Source: Nephromyces sp. MM_2019
Taxonomy: Eukaryota > Apicomplexa > Aconoidasida > Nephromycida
Reading direction: 5' to 3'
NCBI GenBank assembly: GCA_015657535.1
Contig: JADHZB010002066.1
Coordinates: forward strand, 50,329 to 85,526
Length of the DNA: 35,198 bases
The notes under the pieces are model-generated. The model ran no database searches. It had not been told where the DNA came from and was given only the letters and a program-made list of their open reading frames with translations. The position numbers and the translations under genes were made by a program. This document shows, in pieces, positions 24,144 to 35,198 of this stretch. How positions within the stretch are numbered: the stretch's first letter is position 1; the number at the start of each line of letters is the position of its first letter.

Positions 24144-25672
24144 ATTTTTATTAGTATTAAAAGCTAAGCATCTACTGAGAATTCACTATGATTAATACTA
24201 AGATCAAAGCATGTCACACCTTTTGGAGGCTCCTTTTCAAAGCTGAAAGAAGCGATGAAAAACCTTAAAAACCAGCTTCTTGCAAAGATACGCGCAGCAC
24301 AAACTAGACAATATATGCAAAACTATCCAAGCATAGCTCCCTCTAAATATGAGTGAACTGAATAAGCTCAACCAATAAGCAAAGAATGTTTTTCCCCATT
24401 ATGAACTACTCAAACCCATTACGAGAGATATACACATGCATTCCTGTAACTAGGCTCACATCGCCTGTAACCTTTCTATTATCATATGGAAGGTATAGAA
24501 ACGTACGAGATTCGCAAAAATTGTATACTCTAAGCATTCGGTAGTGACAGTTGCTGAACCTAGAATTTGCGAATTGTTGCCAGGCAGCAGCTTCTAGAGT
24601 CCTCTTCTTTAGATTTCCACTCCAATAAACAGTGTATTTTCGTTGTGGTAGCTAAATGCGCTCTTTTTTAAAAAATATATAGCTATTTAGCGATGTGGTT
24701 AGCTTTGTAAATTCTCTATACTTTTTGTTGTATTTTCTGTATGACTAGCTGCCGTAGTGATGCTAATTCCTACGGAAAGTCACCTTTTTGCGCGGTTAAT
24801 CATCAGGTAGGAACAGAATCACAGTACGCCTCACTGTTGATTCCCATGGACCTCATAGGCATTTGTTTCCACTCGGGATATAATCGGGTTCATGTGAAGT
24901 CTTCATCCTTCAGGTTCCTAGGCGTGTGCGATTTTTGCTATTCATTCTGATGCCTCGAAGATTACCTGCTTTGCTTCGAAACTTCCTCCCATTTTTTTCC
25001 AGTTCTTTTTAGTAGTTTTGAAGAAGAGCTCCGTCAAATCTACAGGATGGAGCGATAGTAATTGGGGCTTTTGCTAGCTTGGTACAGAGGTAGTGATTGG
25101 GGTTTTTGCTAACTCTCTTCAGCATACCACTCTGCTCTCTTAATGCAGATTTTTGCGGTGGCAGGTGCAACTTGATAACTACTTTTCATCTGCCCAGGAG
25201 CCTATCTGAGGTGTGAACTGTCGAATTTGCAGTGTCATAAATTTCCCATGTGAACCTCTAGGCAACTTTCTGACCTCAATCCTATGATAATTGGGATTTG
25301 CATTAAGCATGAGCATTGGAAGCACCACAGAATGATAGTCTGATGTGGCCTACAGCACACACTGAAGATGCTTCAACAGCGCTGAGTGGCACTAGTGGTA
25401 GCAAGGAAATTCCATAAAAGAGAAAGTAGCGAGAGAAATCCGCGTTGAAAGAGGTTAAAGAAATTAGTTAATGAGTATAAAGAGATGGAATAGCATGTCT
25501 GGCAGATTTGTTGGTTTTTTCTGCTCGCACCTTTTCTAGTGTGTATGTGTGAAATTGTTCTTCTTTTCATTTTTTCTCTGGAGCTGTGGAAAATGCAAAG
25601 CAGAAGATCACCTACACGGTTTAAGCTTTAAGACGCAGATTTTCCTAATTCAGAATATCTCTGCTCAACTCA
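24144..25672. other. 5' flank of the plus-strand gene, no gene seen
   Basis: Nothing coding is supported. A short direct repeat of the type tagtgattggggtttttgcta occurs at about 25056 and 25092. The first gtgtgtatgtgtg of this flank is near 25540, shortly before the gene start. The promoter of the downstream gene should be in this stretch, but no motif could be assigned. Confidence 0.35.
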
Positions 25673-28600
25673 ATGGCAGGGGATCTACCGGATACAAAGG
25701 GTAGTTGTGGGGCTCAGAAGAAGAGGAGCAGTAACGCCGTTGCAGAGGATCAAAAAATAAATCCATGCGACTTTGCTTCTTCTGCTGAGGCTTACGACTG
25801 TGATGCTGTGCGTGTTACCCATGTTGCTGTGGAAAACGGTATGATTTTACTACTTCTAATTGCTAGTTAAAATTGCCTATAATTTATCAAAAAAATCTCC
25901 TTGCAGCTCTTATTATACTGCTAGCTATATCAATGTGTGGAAAATACTCATATATATAGTGAATCATCTCCTTGTTTAGAATTCTCCGCTGATTAAAAGC
26001 TAGATTATATGGTTTTTTCTGCAATAGACGCGTCGATCATGGAGTTTTTAGTGTGTAACTACCTGGTATACATAATATGACTTTACTAACTGAGGAGGTA
26101 CTGATAAAGTTATTTCCTTAAAAATTTCCCTTTTACGGCTTTTTTCTTAGTAGTAAAAATATGTTTGAATGTTTGTGTGCACAATTGAGTCTCTTTGGTA
26201 GCCTCTAGCCTAGCTTCTTCACCGTCTTGACCATCTGTAATAGTCGTTGCTTTGATCCAGTCTCTCTGGCTGAGGTCGGTCCTCTTCTTACTTGAAAGCT
26301 TGGTGCTTTAGGAGAGCAGAGTATGAGGGTGTTTAACGTATTACCTGTAGAGCTGCTAATGGGCCTTCCTAAGTATATATAGATTTAGCCTGGGAACAAG
26401 GATGATGCTTTTGGGTGGGTGGATGAAACAGAAGAGGAGTGTACATACGTATTTTTTGTGTGCTACTTACTTTGGCAGTTTTTTCTGATTATGCGAATGC
26501 TTGAGTTTTTCGCAGCTGTTATGCCTGAAATTCTCTGTTTAGCAGGCAATTTCTGCATTCAGAAACGTAAATTTTTGATGTTTTTTCAGTTGAAATAGCA
26601 CACTCACTGGAACTTGGAAAACACAGGAACAACTTAGATGTATTTGACGAGAGTTACTTTTTGTATAAGGGAGAGTGGCGAGATTCTTTAGGTTTTCCAG
26701 TAAAGGTATGCGTATGATAAAAAAAACTGCAAAGAATTTTACAAATGATAAGTACTTTGTTGTTTGTAGATAAAAGAAGTTTTCTAGGCTATTTTTTCAA
26801 CAAAAAGGCAGACTTTTTGCCTTTTATCTGCTTTACACCCGCAAACACGATTACATGGCTTGAGCACCGTCTTAGCCTCTTCTTCTGGCGATTTATGATG
26901 ATTTTTTAACTGGCTGGTTTTTTCAACTTCTCGTGTGTTTGGAAACTTTGACTTTGCTTTGCTTCTGACTAAGTTGATGTGTTGTGGATCTATGGTTTTA
27001 TTTTTATCGGGTTAATATGCTTTTTATTTGGTTTTATTAGGCTCTTTCAGCGTAGTTGAGACTTGTTTTGCTTCACTTTGTTAAATCGCTTTTGAAGTTT
27101 TTTCTGTGTATTGGCGTGTATTGGCGTGTGTTTGTCTTTTATATATTGCCTCAATTTTTTCGCAGAAAACCCTTAGTTCCAGTCTTTTAACATTTTGTTA
27201 AAGCTCTTTAATGGAAGCCATGAGAGCAATCTTAGCTTGTAGTTTTGTGTATGTGCAGAAGATTTTGGTTCAATATGCAGCCTTCTTTTTTGTGAAGATG
27301 TAGGCATACTACTATATATTTGTATATGCCTGTATATACACCTATAAATATATAGATATATACATACAGCTGCGCGCATATAGACACATATACCTACATA
27401 CGTATATATAGCACCGTAACTATGTATACAACCTATACCTATCGAAATTTCCATTAATATTTTATCCAAGTTGTTTAAGAAACTTTTACTTTTACTACCT
27501 TCTAGCTTTGATATTTTAGGCAACATCTTCATCTTCATCTTTATTATCTTCATGGGTTGATATTTTTCATAATTTTTTTTATTCTTTTCCTTGAATGGCA
27601 AATATTTCCTAATTCATGATTTTCCGCTGTTTTCTCTGTTGTGTGTGAAAATTTTCCGTAAACTTGGATTTTAGCAAACCTGAGAGCATTTATTGCATGC
27701 AGGATGAAATCTCTTCCTTATACACTCTTTCTTTATTGGAAGCATCGGCAAAGGAGGCTCCAATACGTATATCTGGAAGACTAAGTCATAGTGATGGGTG
27801 AGATCGTCTTCTTCTTCTTCTTCTTTTTCTGCCTGTAAAATGCTGACGATGTGAGTGTCTGTACACCCTGCTCACCGAAGGTGTGTGCATAAGCTTTTAC
27901 CTGTGAAGATGCTCGCACGCACACTAGTACCTCCATCTGCTAGATGTTTGTATTTACCCAATTTTTTGGAGTGTTTAGTTGCTGTTTTGTCTGCAGATGT
28001 TTGAATCGCTTATGGTAGTACTTTGAAGATGATTAGTGATTATTCGCTTTGGTTTTTTTGATTTGGAAAGAAAGTTTGAAGCCCGAATAGAGTGTGTGTA
28101 TGAGAAGCTTCAGTTAATTAGTAGTTTACAGCTGAAAATGAGGTGGCGTCAGCTCCGTGGGGGTGGTGTTTATGTGTAGGAGTGAGGGGGGTAGAGTGTG
28201 TGTGTGTGGGAGTGAGGGCAGTGGAGTTTATGTATGGGAGTGAGGGGGGTGGAAAGTGTGTAGGAGTGAAAGGCTTGGTGTATGTGTAGGATTAAGAGGA
28301 GTGGTGTATGTGCAGGTGAGAGGAGTCGAGTTTAGATGTAGGGGTGGGCATCATTCTTTTGCTTCATACAAAATCATCGATTTTCCAACTTTTTTGGGGG
28401 AAATTTCTTCGAGTGTTTTAGATGTTTTGGTTATTAATTTCATCTATCGAAACTGCTGCGCCCTGAAGCTTATTGGGCTGAGGCTTGTGTGCGTTTACGC
28501 TTCTTCAACTAGTCATGTCTCGTTATATATATACCATGCGTGAGAAAAAAGCCATATGTAGACCCCATTTTTTAGGCTACTTATGTTTCTACACGCATTT

Positions 28601-31600
28601 ATCACAGTTTTTGCCAAGCTTTTCTTGGGTGTGTGTGTGTGTGTGTGTGTCTTTGCACATATGTGGACGAGAGTACCCCTGCATACTAGCCGGTTCCTAT
28701 GGCAAAGAGCTTGCAAATTCAGGGCTATTGTAAAGAGCGTAGTCGGTGTGTGTGTGTTTGCGTGCGTGTGTCGATTTTCGTGCTCATGAGAGTGCAGCTT
28801 TGTCTACCATCTTCATCATAGAGATTCTTTTAAAGAATTTTTTCAAAAGGAGGCTACACTGAGCTCCAATTTGTGTGTATATGCTAGAAAATGATATCGC
28901 ACACGCAAGCATGCAGATGAGCACACACACAAAGTAGTTAAGCACTTGCTTTGCAAAACCACATAGCACATATGCAACGTAGCTAGGCACACATGGAAAC
29001 ACATGCAAAAAAAAAACGCACAAGCATAGATAAGTGCACAACCATACACACACCAACAGAAATTCAGGCACGCACACACACAAATAGATAAGCACACATG
29101 CAAACATACGCACACACTCATACATAAAGACGCACACACACACCCATCTACACCCACGCACAACCCCATACACTCACACCCACGCATACAACCACAAATG
29201 GGTATAAACACCCTTTCACAATCCTTGTGTGTACGAAATTTTACTTGAAATGATGGATGCTTATATGAAGATGTAGCGATTCTTCCTCCCCTAATACTCT
29301 CTCATAGTTGCTCATTCTGTTATATGTTTTCAGTGAGGATGCTTACAGAGGCTTTGGGATATCAGGAGAGTATATAATAGTCTCAGCCTTCATCACTGAG
29401 TCAGAATCCTCTTCGTCTAATGGGCATAGCCGCGCTACCTGCTCCACACACACATCTCCTCATCCTCCATCATGGAAGTTTTTGCTCAAATCTTGCAGCA
29501 GGAAGACTCGGTAAATGGGATAGTATCTTTTTTACGTGCGTGTGTGCGTATGTGTGCTGTGGCTTGTGTGTCGCCTTGACTTTGGTTTCTTGATTGTCTT
29601 ATCTTTTGTCTATTTAGTCGTGGCTGTTTTTGTGTGTTGTTTTTCTTCTTACTATTTAGTTTTACTGGTTTTATTCAGTAGAGAGCTTTACAATGCAGGA
29701 TTTGAGAGATTTTCCTGTGTGTGTTTGTAGATAGATGAGTCTATTGTGTGTGTCTGCATGGATACGTGTGTGTATGTGTGTGTGTGTGTGTGTCTTGTTT
29801 TCAGTGCTCACATCTGTGAAGAAGCCGATTATGCGTATGGAAACAAAATAATTAAGAAGATGCACACAATATCAATTCCTTTCTTTAAAGGAGAGACTCT
29901 TATTACACACCTAAAGGTTTCTCAGTTCTGCCGATTAGATGAATTACTTGCGATTGCCTGCAAGAAGGTATTTCACCTTTTATTTAGTAGTTAAACTTAT
30001 TCTTTGGAGTTCTTCTTTTCATATGTTAGTGTATGTGTGTGCGAAATGGAGGGCAATTTGGGTGGAAATATGCTCTAAAGTAGGGTGTATGTACACTCGC
30101 ATGTTTGAGAGGAGTTCATCGGAGTAGTCATGCTTGTTTATATGCGAATTTAGTTGTATTTTTTTGAATGAGCAGATTTCGGTTTCCCTATTGGATGATG
30201 CATGTGTGTATGTCTGTGCGTATATGCGTGGGTGTGTGTCCGTGTACATACATCCCTGTATGCCTGTTGGCAAATCCTTGCGCATGTGTGTATGCGTGCT
30301 TGTACTTCTCTGTGTTTGTGCTCATCTCTGTGAATTTCTGTGGGTGCGAACAAAATTTGCCCTTTTTTGCACTAATTTCAGCCAGAAATAGCAAAAATCT
30401 TTGCAAAAGACGTTTCAAAAGATGGAGAAAACAGCGAATTGCTTTCCTGTTTGGACTTTCCCCTTTCACAAGAAGAAAATTTGTCGCATTTTATACTTTG
30501 CATCTTTTCATCACCCTGTAGTGATGGAAAGTTTGACTTTAAGGCTTCTTTTGCTTCTTCTTCGACGAATTCAGCCGGCCAAAATCGCATTAATGTAGGT
30601 AGTCCTTTGTGTGTGGGGGGGTGTATGGGTGTGTTGGTGCATGTGTGTTTTGTGTGTATTTTATTTTTGGGAGTATTTGGGGCTTATTGATCACTCCATG
30701 TGTGCGAGTAATGGCGATGTGTGCGACTGTACGTATTATTTACTACCTTTCTCTATGTGTGTTATAAGTTGTGTGAAGGCAGTTTTTTTTTTTTGTCAGA
30801 TTTGGCTTCCGACGGGCTGCTTCGTTTTCTTTAATTTTTCTCGGTTTGAAGCTTCATTGAAGCTTTCAGCTTTCAACACTGTGTGTGCTTCACTATTATA
30901 TAGCTCGATAAGCTCAACACACGCAGCAAAGTGCCAAATATTTTGATTTTTCTGCTTTACACACACAGAAACACTATTTTTGTTTTCTTTTCTCTTCTCT
31001 GTGCTCTACTCTGCTGGTTGTATCTCCATAATGTTATTGTATGTGCTTCTCTCACTGGTTTTCTCATTGATATATATAGATCTGGTGTTTGCTGCTGAAG
31101 AGGATGCAGCACATAACAGCTGCATCAATATTTAGGAAAAGGTGTGCTTAAGAATTTTTTGAGGGTTTCTAGCGTCTTCTTATAAGAAACTGTCTATATT
31201 TGTAAAACGTCGCTTTTTCCGTAGAAAAAGCTCGTATTTTGGTAATTTTTTTGACATTGGCGCAACTTCACTAGAATTTCTGCAGAAAATCTGCTACTTC
31301 AGCGATTTTGCATCTTCACACACAGAACGCCTCATCATACTCTGCTCCTCCCTCATCTCCCGTATTGAAAAATGCATCACAGAAAATCACAAAAAATCCA
31401 ATGAAATTGGTGGTTTTTTTTCTCTGATTTCGTTGATTTACACGAATCTCGTCTTCATCTTCAAAATACTACTTTGCTACTCAAACTGTGTGTGCGAAAT
31501 TCTATGTTGGCAGCGGTATAATTTCTCTACCCGGATGACAAAAGATCTCTGTCTTAGATACTTCCTACAGGTATGCGTGTGTGTGTGTTGTGTGCATTCT

Positions 31601-34600
31601 TAGCTTCGGTGCCGTTGGTGTGTTTGTGTGTGCATGTGAATTTAATTTGAGTATTTTGTTACTGTCTGTTTGATTTTAGTTTACCCCTTGTGCGTTTGTT
31701 TCTTGCACAGTCCCTTGTGTGTCTCACGTGTAGTGTGTGCGTGTGTGTGCGTGTGTGTGTGTGTGTGTGTGCGTGTGCGTGTGCGTGTGTGTGTGTGTGC
31801 GTGTGTGTGTGTGTGCGTGTGTGTGTGTGTTTCATTTGGGTATTCGTTATATCTAACTTGAGTAGTTTTTTAGGGTTAAATTTAAGTTTATCACAATGTC
31901 CTGAGCATCTTGAAGTAGCTTTTTAGACGTTTTGCTTCTTCTTAGTTTACATTCTCCTTCTTTAAGTGTAGTAAGTATGTTTGAAGAGGAAGAAGAGGAA
32001 GGAGAAAAGCGTAGAAGCCTGCCAACCGAATGAAACTACGACAAATGATCAAATAAGAAATAGCGAATTAGCTAGTAGTTCCTATGGCTTTTCGGATGAC
32101 ACGCTTGATATACATAGAAGAAGTAGAATCGCATATCAACATTCCTACAAAAGTGTAGTTTACCAAAGATTTACACGTTTTAGCCTTGAAGAAGGAGGAT
32201 TTTGTGCTGTTGCACACACAATTTAGAAACTTCAGTTTGCTAAAAAACTTGATTTTCACGGGAATCTAGAAGCTTGCAATGAGGAACTATTGGCATTACG
32301 CAGAAAAATCCAGATCAATTTTTTGAGTGCTTATACATAGCCACACACACCTATAATACTTACACACTCATATATGCACAAACACCCATACATAGCTACA
32401 TACAGCAACACACGAGCCATACGCACCCAAGCACACACACACACATCGGTCCACAAACCCACACACACACCAGTCCACACGGACCCCGGCAAATACCCAA
32501 GAACATCTACACATGCCAACATATGTGAGTGTATTTACACTCATATAGTCATCATTCAAAGCGCAAAAAATCAAAGTATGACTGAAATCTTTCCTTATAT
32601 AAAAGTAGGAAAGCCTGACTAAAACTTGCACACACACACTGAAGATGAAGGGGGAGCTTGATTGAAGTGCTGAAAGCTCTAGAAAAACTCTCTTTTCAGT
32701 CAGCATCGATGCTTTCATCCTTCTACCCAAAATTCTTGTTTTAACTGCTTGTCTCTCAGCCAGGGAAGTTTGTGTATGTGGAGGTGTTAGACAGGGAGCA
32801 AAGCAGCAGCCTACAAAGTAGCACTGATGTTTCACAGGGGAAGGAGGCTGTTCCTATAGGCTTCACTGCATTTAATAAAGGCTTAGAGAATGAGCTACCT
32901 TTGAGAGATTTCACGTAGGTCAATAGTTGTAATGATAGTGCGAGAATAGTATAGACAGTTTGAGTTTTGCTGCGCTTTTATGTGGTGTATGTGTGTGTGG
33001 ATTCTTTTTAGGCTTATTTTAGTGTTTAATGTGTTTGTGTGTGTGTAGTTTGATGTTTGATGTAGCTTTTTTGTAATGCTGCCGTGTGTTTGTGTGTTTG
33101 TTTAACACAATGGGTGAGTGAGATCCTTGTAGCGTGAATGTTTCGTTATCTTTTAACTCATTTCCGCACACAATTCCCATTAGTGACTATTTTAGCCTCT
33201 CTTCACTCAATTACCACTGGATCTCGTGTATGCTGTCAAACGCTATTGGCAAAAGCACTTATCATACACACACGCTCTGATCTTTGTGAAGAAGATGTAT
33301 GCGTCTCTGTATGTGTGAGCTGATCTCTATATGTGTGTGTGCTTCTTTGTGTATATGCTGATCTCTAGACGTGTGCGTGTAAGTGCCGGTCTCTCTATGT
33401 TTATGTATGTTGTGTGTGTCAACGAGTGGAGCAGACTCTGCAGCTGCAAACGCACACACCTGAGTATACCTCGAAGGTTCGCTGTATGTTTCCCCGCTGC
33501 AGTTTAATTCTTGGCGATTTTGTGTGTTACTCATATACTCGCTAGTATATTCTCACTCTGTTTTCTGCTTCATAAGCTGTGTGTTTATTTTTGTAAAAAA
33601 TCTCATTATGCTGTAGGTACATCGAATCTAACTTCTATCTTGAGCCTCCCGGAAAGCCTCTGAGTCCACTATATTATAGAGGATGGGAAACAGTGAAAGG
33701 CAAGCAATCAGATAGCAGCAGGTAATACTGCAGATTCGCTCTCTTTAGTTGCTGTCAGTAATGGTGTGTGTGCGTGTGTGTATGTGTTTCATGCTTAGCA
33801 GTACCACATGCTTTTACACTTTTTAGTGTGTGTTTGCTTTTCTGTGTGTGTAGCTCTGCTTCAGTTAGCTTCAGGAGATATGATTTCTCGATTGATACTT
33901 TATCTTTGATGATACGCCACAGTGTGTGTGTGTGTGTGTGTGCAACTTTTCTTATGTGAAGATAGTTTACACACTAGCCTATAGCCCTTCTCTCTTATAG
34001 TTGCTCTGCTGCAAAGAATGAGGAGAATCTCAGCCCCCCCCTGTGCATTAAGAGTACATCCTCTTCATATGGTGTGGATTTTTGCTTGGCATTGAGCTCT
34101 TCCCTTTTTCCCTGTGTTCCAGCCAGCTGTCACGACAGGTTAAAGCTTGGGATAAGAATGTGTGTGTGTCTGTGTCTGTGTGTGTGCTGTCAGTTGCCTG
34201 ATGATATTATGCTTTGATATATATTTGGGCTAGCTGGATAGTATTTTTTGTGTGCAAATTAGTGTGTGATTTGGGATGCTGTGTGTACGTGTTGGTGTGT
34301 TGCTACATGTTTCAGTCCATGGTTGTTGATCTCTTGCTATGTGATTTTCAGTGTGTGCATTTGTGTGTGTGGTTGTCGATGTGTTGTTGCGTGTTTCAGT
34401 GTGTGTGTCTCAGTGTGTACGAATATGTTTCATTGTGTTTGTGTTTCTCTCAGCATGTGAATATTTCAATGTATGATCATGTTTCGGCATGTGTTTTGTG
34501 CATGGATACATGTGTGCGTGTGTGTTTGCTCTGCATTAGCACCATTTGGTGGATTTCCGCTCACTCACTCTGCTTTTTTGGATGTAAGTAAGCATGTAGC

Positions 34601-34834
34601 TTTGCTTATCTCCGCTTGAAAACCTCACATTTACTTTCTCTCTCTTGAGCTATGCCTCATCATCTGTTGAAGTAAGCAGTGTATTTACAGCTCATCTCTC
34701 ACTTTGACTATGGTAAAAGCTCCTCAGTTTTATCTATTTTCTTTCTTATGATGTTTTCGTGCAGACTTCCTTCACCTCGTAAATTGCAGCTTCGTTTAGT
34801 ACAAGATAGGCTTGGAATGCATCTCATAACACTG
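25673..34834 (+). CDS. large unidentified multi-exon protein, N-terminal 588 residues; 3' end outside window
   Basis: Exons that join in phase are 25673-25838, 26590-26705, 27703-27797, 29334-29510, 29805-29967, 30382-30594, 30800-30880, 31286-31570, 32760-32914, 33617-33721, 34001-34138 and 34765-34834, giving 588 codons. The ATG has an in-frame TAA 24 bases upstream. I do not recognise the protein. The first 55 residues are polar. Residues 56-310 look globular (DESYFLYKGEWRDSLGF; ISIPFFKGETLITHL; SCLDFPLSQEENLSHFIL). Residues 338-432 look helical, with a Cys-rich hydrophobic stretch (GFFSLISLIYTNLVFIFKIL). Residues 433-588 alternate short globular and Ser-rich parts (YIESNFYLEPPGKPLSPLYY). 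The two weakest places are the exon at 30800-30880 (its donor GTGTGT is one of several) and the 1.2-kb gap after 31570, where a further exon may hide. The other junctions fit well. A large scaffold or ligase-like protein is possible, but no function is claimed. Confidence 0.7.
27300..27432. repeat. TATA/TACA-rich simple-sequence tract in intron 2
   Basis: Irregular tatata, tacata and tatgcc blocks in the 997-nt intron between exons 26590-26705 and 27703-27797. The minus-strand open frame over it is an artefact of the simple sequence. Confidence 0.6.
28156..28350. repeat. G-rich imperfect repeat, about 30-40 bp period
   Basis: Units built from gtgtaggagtgagggg and gtggtgtatgtg recur about six times in intron 3. 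The sense strand carries several runs of 3-6 G within 110 bases, so G-quadruplex formation in the RNA or DNA is possible. Confidence 0.65.
28629..28650. repeat. TG microsatellite in intron 3
   Basis: A pure (GT)11 run on the sense strand, with further gtgtgtgt blocks around 28745-28770. Confidence 0.9.
28899..29210. repeat. long CA-rich tract in intron 3
   Basis: About 300 bases of cacacaca blocks separated by short spacers. Its polarity is opposite to the TG tracts earlier in the same intron. The 122- and 129-codon minus-strand frames over it are Cys/Val low-complexity artefacts. Confidence 0.85.
29765..29793. repeat. TG microsatellite directly upstream of a 3' splice site
   Basis: A (TG)n run ends about ten bases before the acceptor TCTTGTTTTCAG (ends 29804). 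It stands in the place normally taken by the distal polypyrimidine tract. Confidence 0.8.
31733..31830. repeat. long TG microsatellite in intron after exon 31286-31570
   Basis: Close to 100 bases of TG with CG interruptions (gcgtgtgcgtgtgcg) on the sense strand. Confidence 0.95.
31987..32226 (+). other. possible additional exon of the unidentified gene
   Basis: An open segment begins Lys/Arg-rich and becomes ordinary protein (SSSYGFSDDTLDIHRRSR). It lies inside the intron 31571-32759. An AG at 31985-31986 would open it in phase 0, as required by the exon before, but that acceptor is poor: the better acceptor at 31971 gives an immediate stop. A phase-0 donor is also unclear. It could be coding, an alternative exon, or chance. 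Confidence 0.25.
32340..32520. repeat. CA-rich tract, same intron, opposite polarity
   Basis: About 180 bases rich in cacacaca and ccacac blocks, 500 bases downstream of the long TG tract. Frames on both strands here are low-complexity artefacts. Confidence 0.8.
33922..33942. repeat. TG microsatellite in intron 33722-34000
   Basis: A pure (GT)n run about 60 bases before the acceptor of exon 34001-34138. Confidence 0.85.
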
Positions 34835-34867
34835 GTAATTCCGTTTGAGTGTGTGTGTGTGTGTGGG

Positions 34868-35198
34868 TGTGTGGCGCTTCTCTATGTGAGTTTGGCGCTT
34901 CTCTGTGTGAGTTTGGCTTTTCTCTATGTGAGTTTGGCGTTTCTCTATGTGAGTTTGGCTTTTCTCTGTGTGAGTTTGGCGTTTCTCTATGTGAGTTTGG
35001 CGTTTCTCTATGTGAGTTTGGCTTTTCTCTATGTGAGTTTGGCTTTTCTCTGTGTGTGTGTGGCGTTTCTCTATGTGAGTTTGGCGCTTCTCTATGTGAG
35101 TTTGGCTTTTCTCTATGTGTGTGTGGCGTTTCTCTATGTGAGTTTGGCGTTTCTCTGTGTGAGTTTGGCGTTTCTCTGTGTGTGTGTGGCGTTTCTCT
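34868..35198 (+). repeat. 21-bp minisatellite, about 16 copies, running off the window
   Basis: The 21-base unit consists of tctctatgtgag followed by tttggcgtt. Variants are confined to a few positions: a/g in ctatg, gcg/gct in the ggc part, and gtgagt/gtgtgt. The array starts about 30 bases after the donor of exon 34765-34834, following a (TG)n stretch. Most copies contain GTGAGT, which resembles a 5' splice site. It is cut by the right edge. Confidence 0.95.

Noticed and set aside
28784..29211. Minus-strand open frames of 122 and 129 codons rich in Cys and Val
   Set aside because: They are readings of the CA-rich intronic tract; low-complexity (TG)n gives stop-free Cys/Val repeats in several frames.
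30150..30521. Overlapping frames on both strands with Thr/His or Cys/Val repeats
   Set aside because: Simple-sequence artefacts around the real exon at 30382-30594.
31670..31926. Plus-strand Cys/Val-rich frames of 63 and 78 codons
   Set aside because: Translation of the long TG microsatellite inside an intron.

Overview
This is eukaryotic nuclear DNA. It is AT-rich, has protein genes split by GT-AG introns of about 0.1-1.5 kb, and carries one nuclear-type tRNA-Leu with internal A and B boxes. No bacterial gene organisation is visible. The mix of a guanylate-binding-protein-like GTPase, a four-helix MARVEL-like protein and intron-dense genes would fit an alveolate or apicomplexan-type protist, but that is inference; nothing in the sequence fixes the lineage.

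Layout. (1) Positions 283-7798, minus strand: ten in-phase exons of a large dynamin-superfamily GTPase of the GB1/RHD3 (guanylate-binding protein/atlastin) type. A Ser-rich N-terminal extension of nearly 400 residues precedes the GTPase domain; the gene runs off the left edge. A 20-bp minisatellite (1-120) lies in its last visible intron. (2) Positions 7799-25672: about 18 kb that is gene-poor and has a different texture (visibly higher GC, almost no TG/CA runs). It holds a two-exon minus-strand gene for a 184-residue four-helix membrane protein (12741-14067), tRNA-Leu(AAG) (18059-18137, minus), a 56-bp and a 23-bp imperfect tandem repeat, and a run of open, protein-like plus-strand segments at 22.4-24.1 kb that may be a decayed or unrecognised gene. 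(3) Positions 25673-35198, plus strand: at least twelve phase-compatible exons of a long protein I cannot identify, running off the right edge. Its introns are crowded with TG/CA microsatellites and end in a 21-bp minisatellite.

The two large genes are transcribed away from each other across the gene-poor centre. There is no sign that the genes work in one pathway. The best-supported discoveries are the GTPase (all G-motifs found in order across exon junctions), with an altered P-loop and a long disordered head; the confinement of TG/CA tracts to introns; and introns carrying opposed TG and CA tracts or arrays of splice-site-like repeats. Exon boundaries were worked out by hand from GT/AG sites, reading phase and motif continuity.
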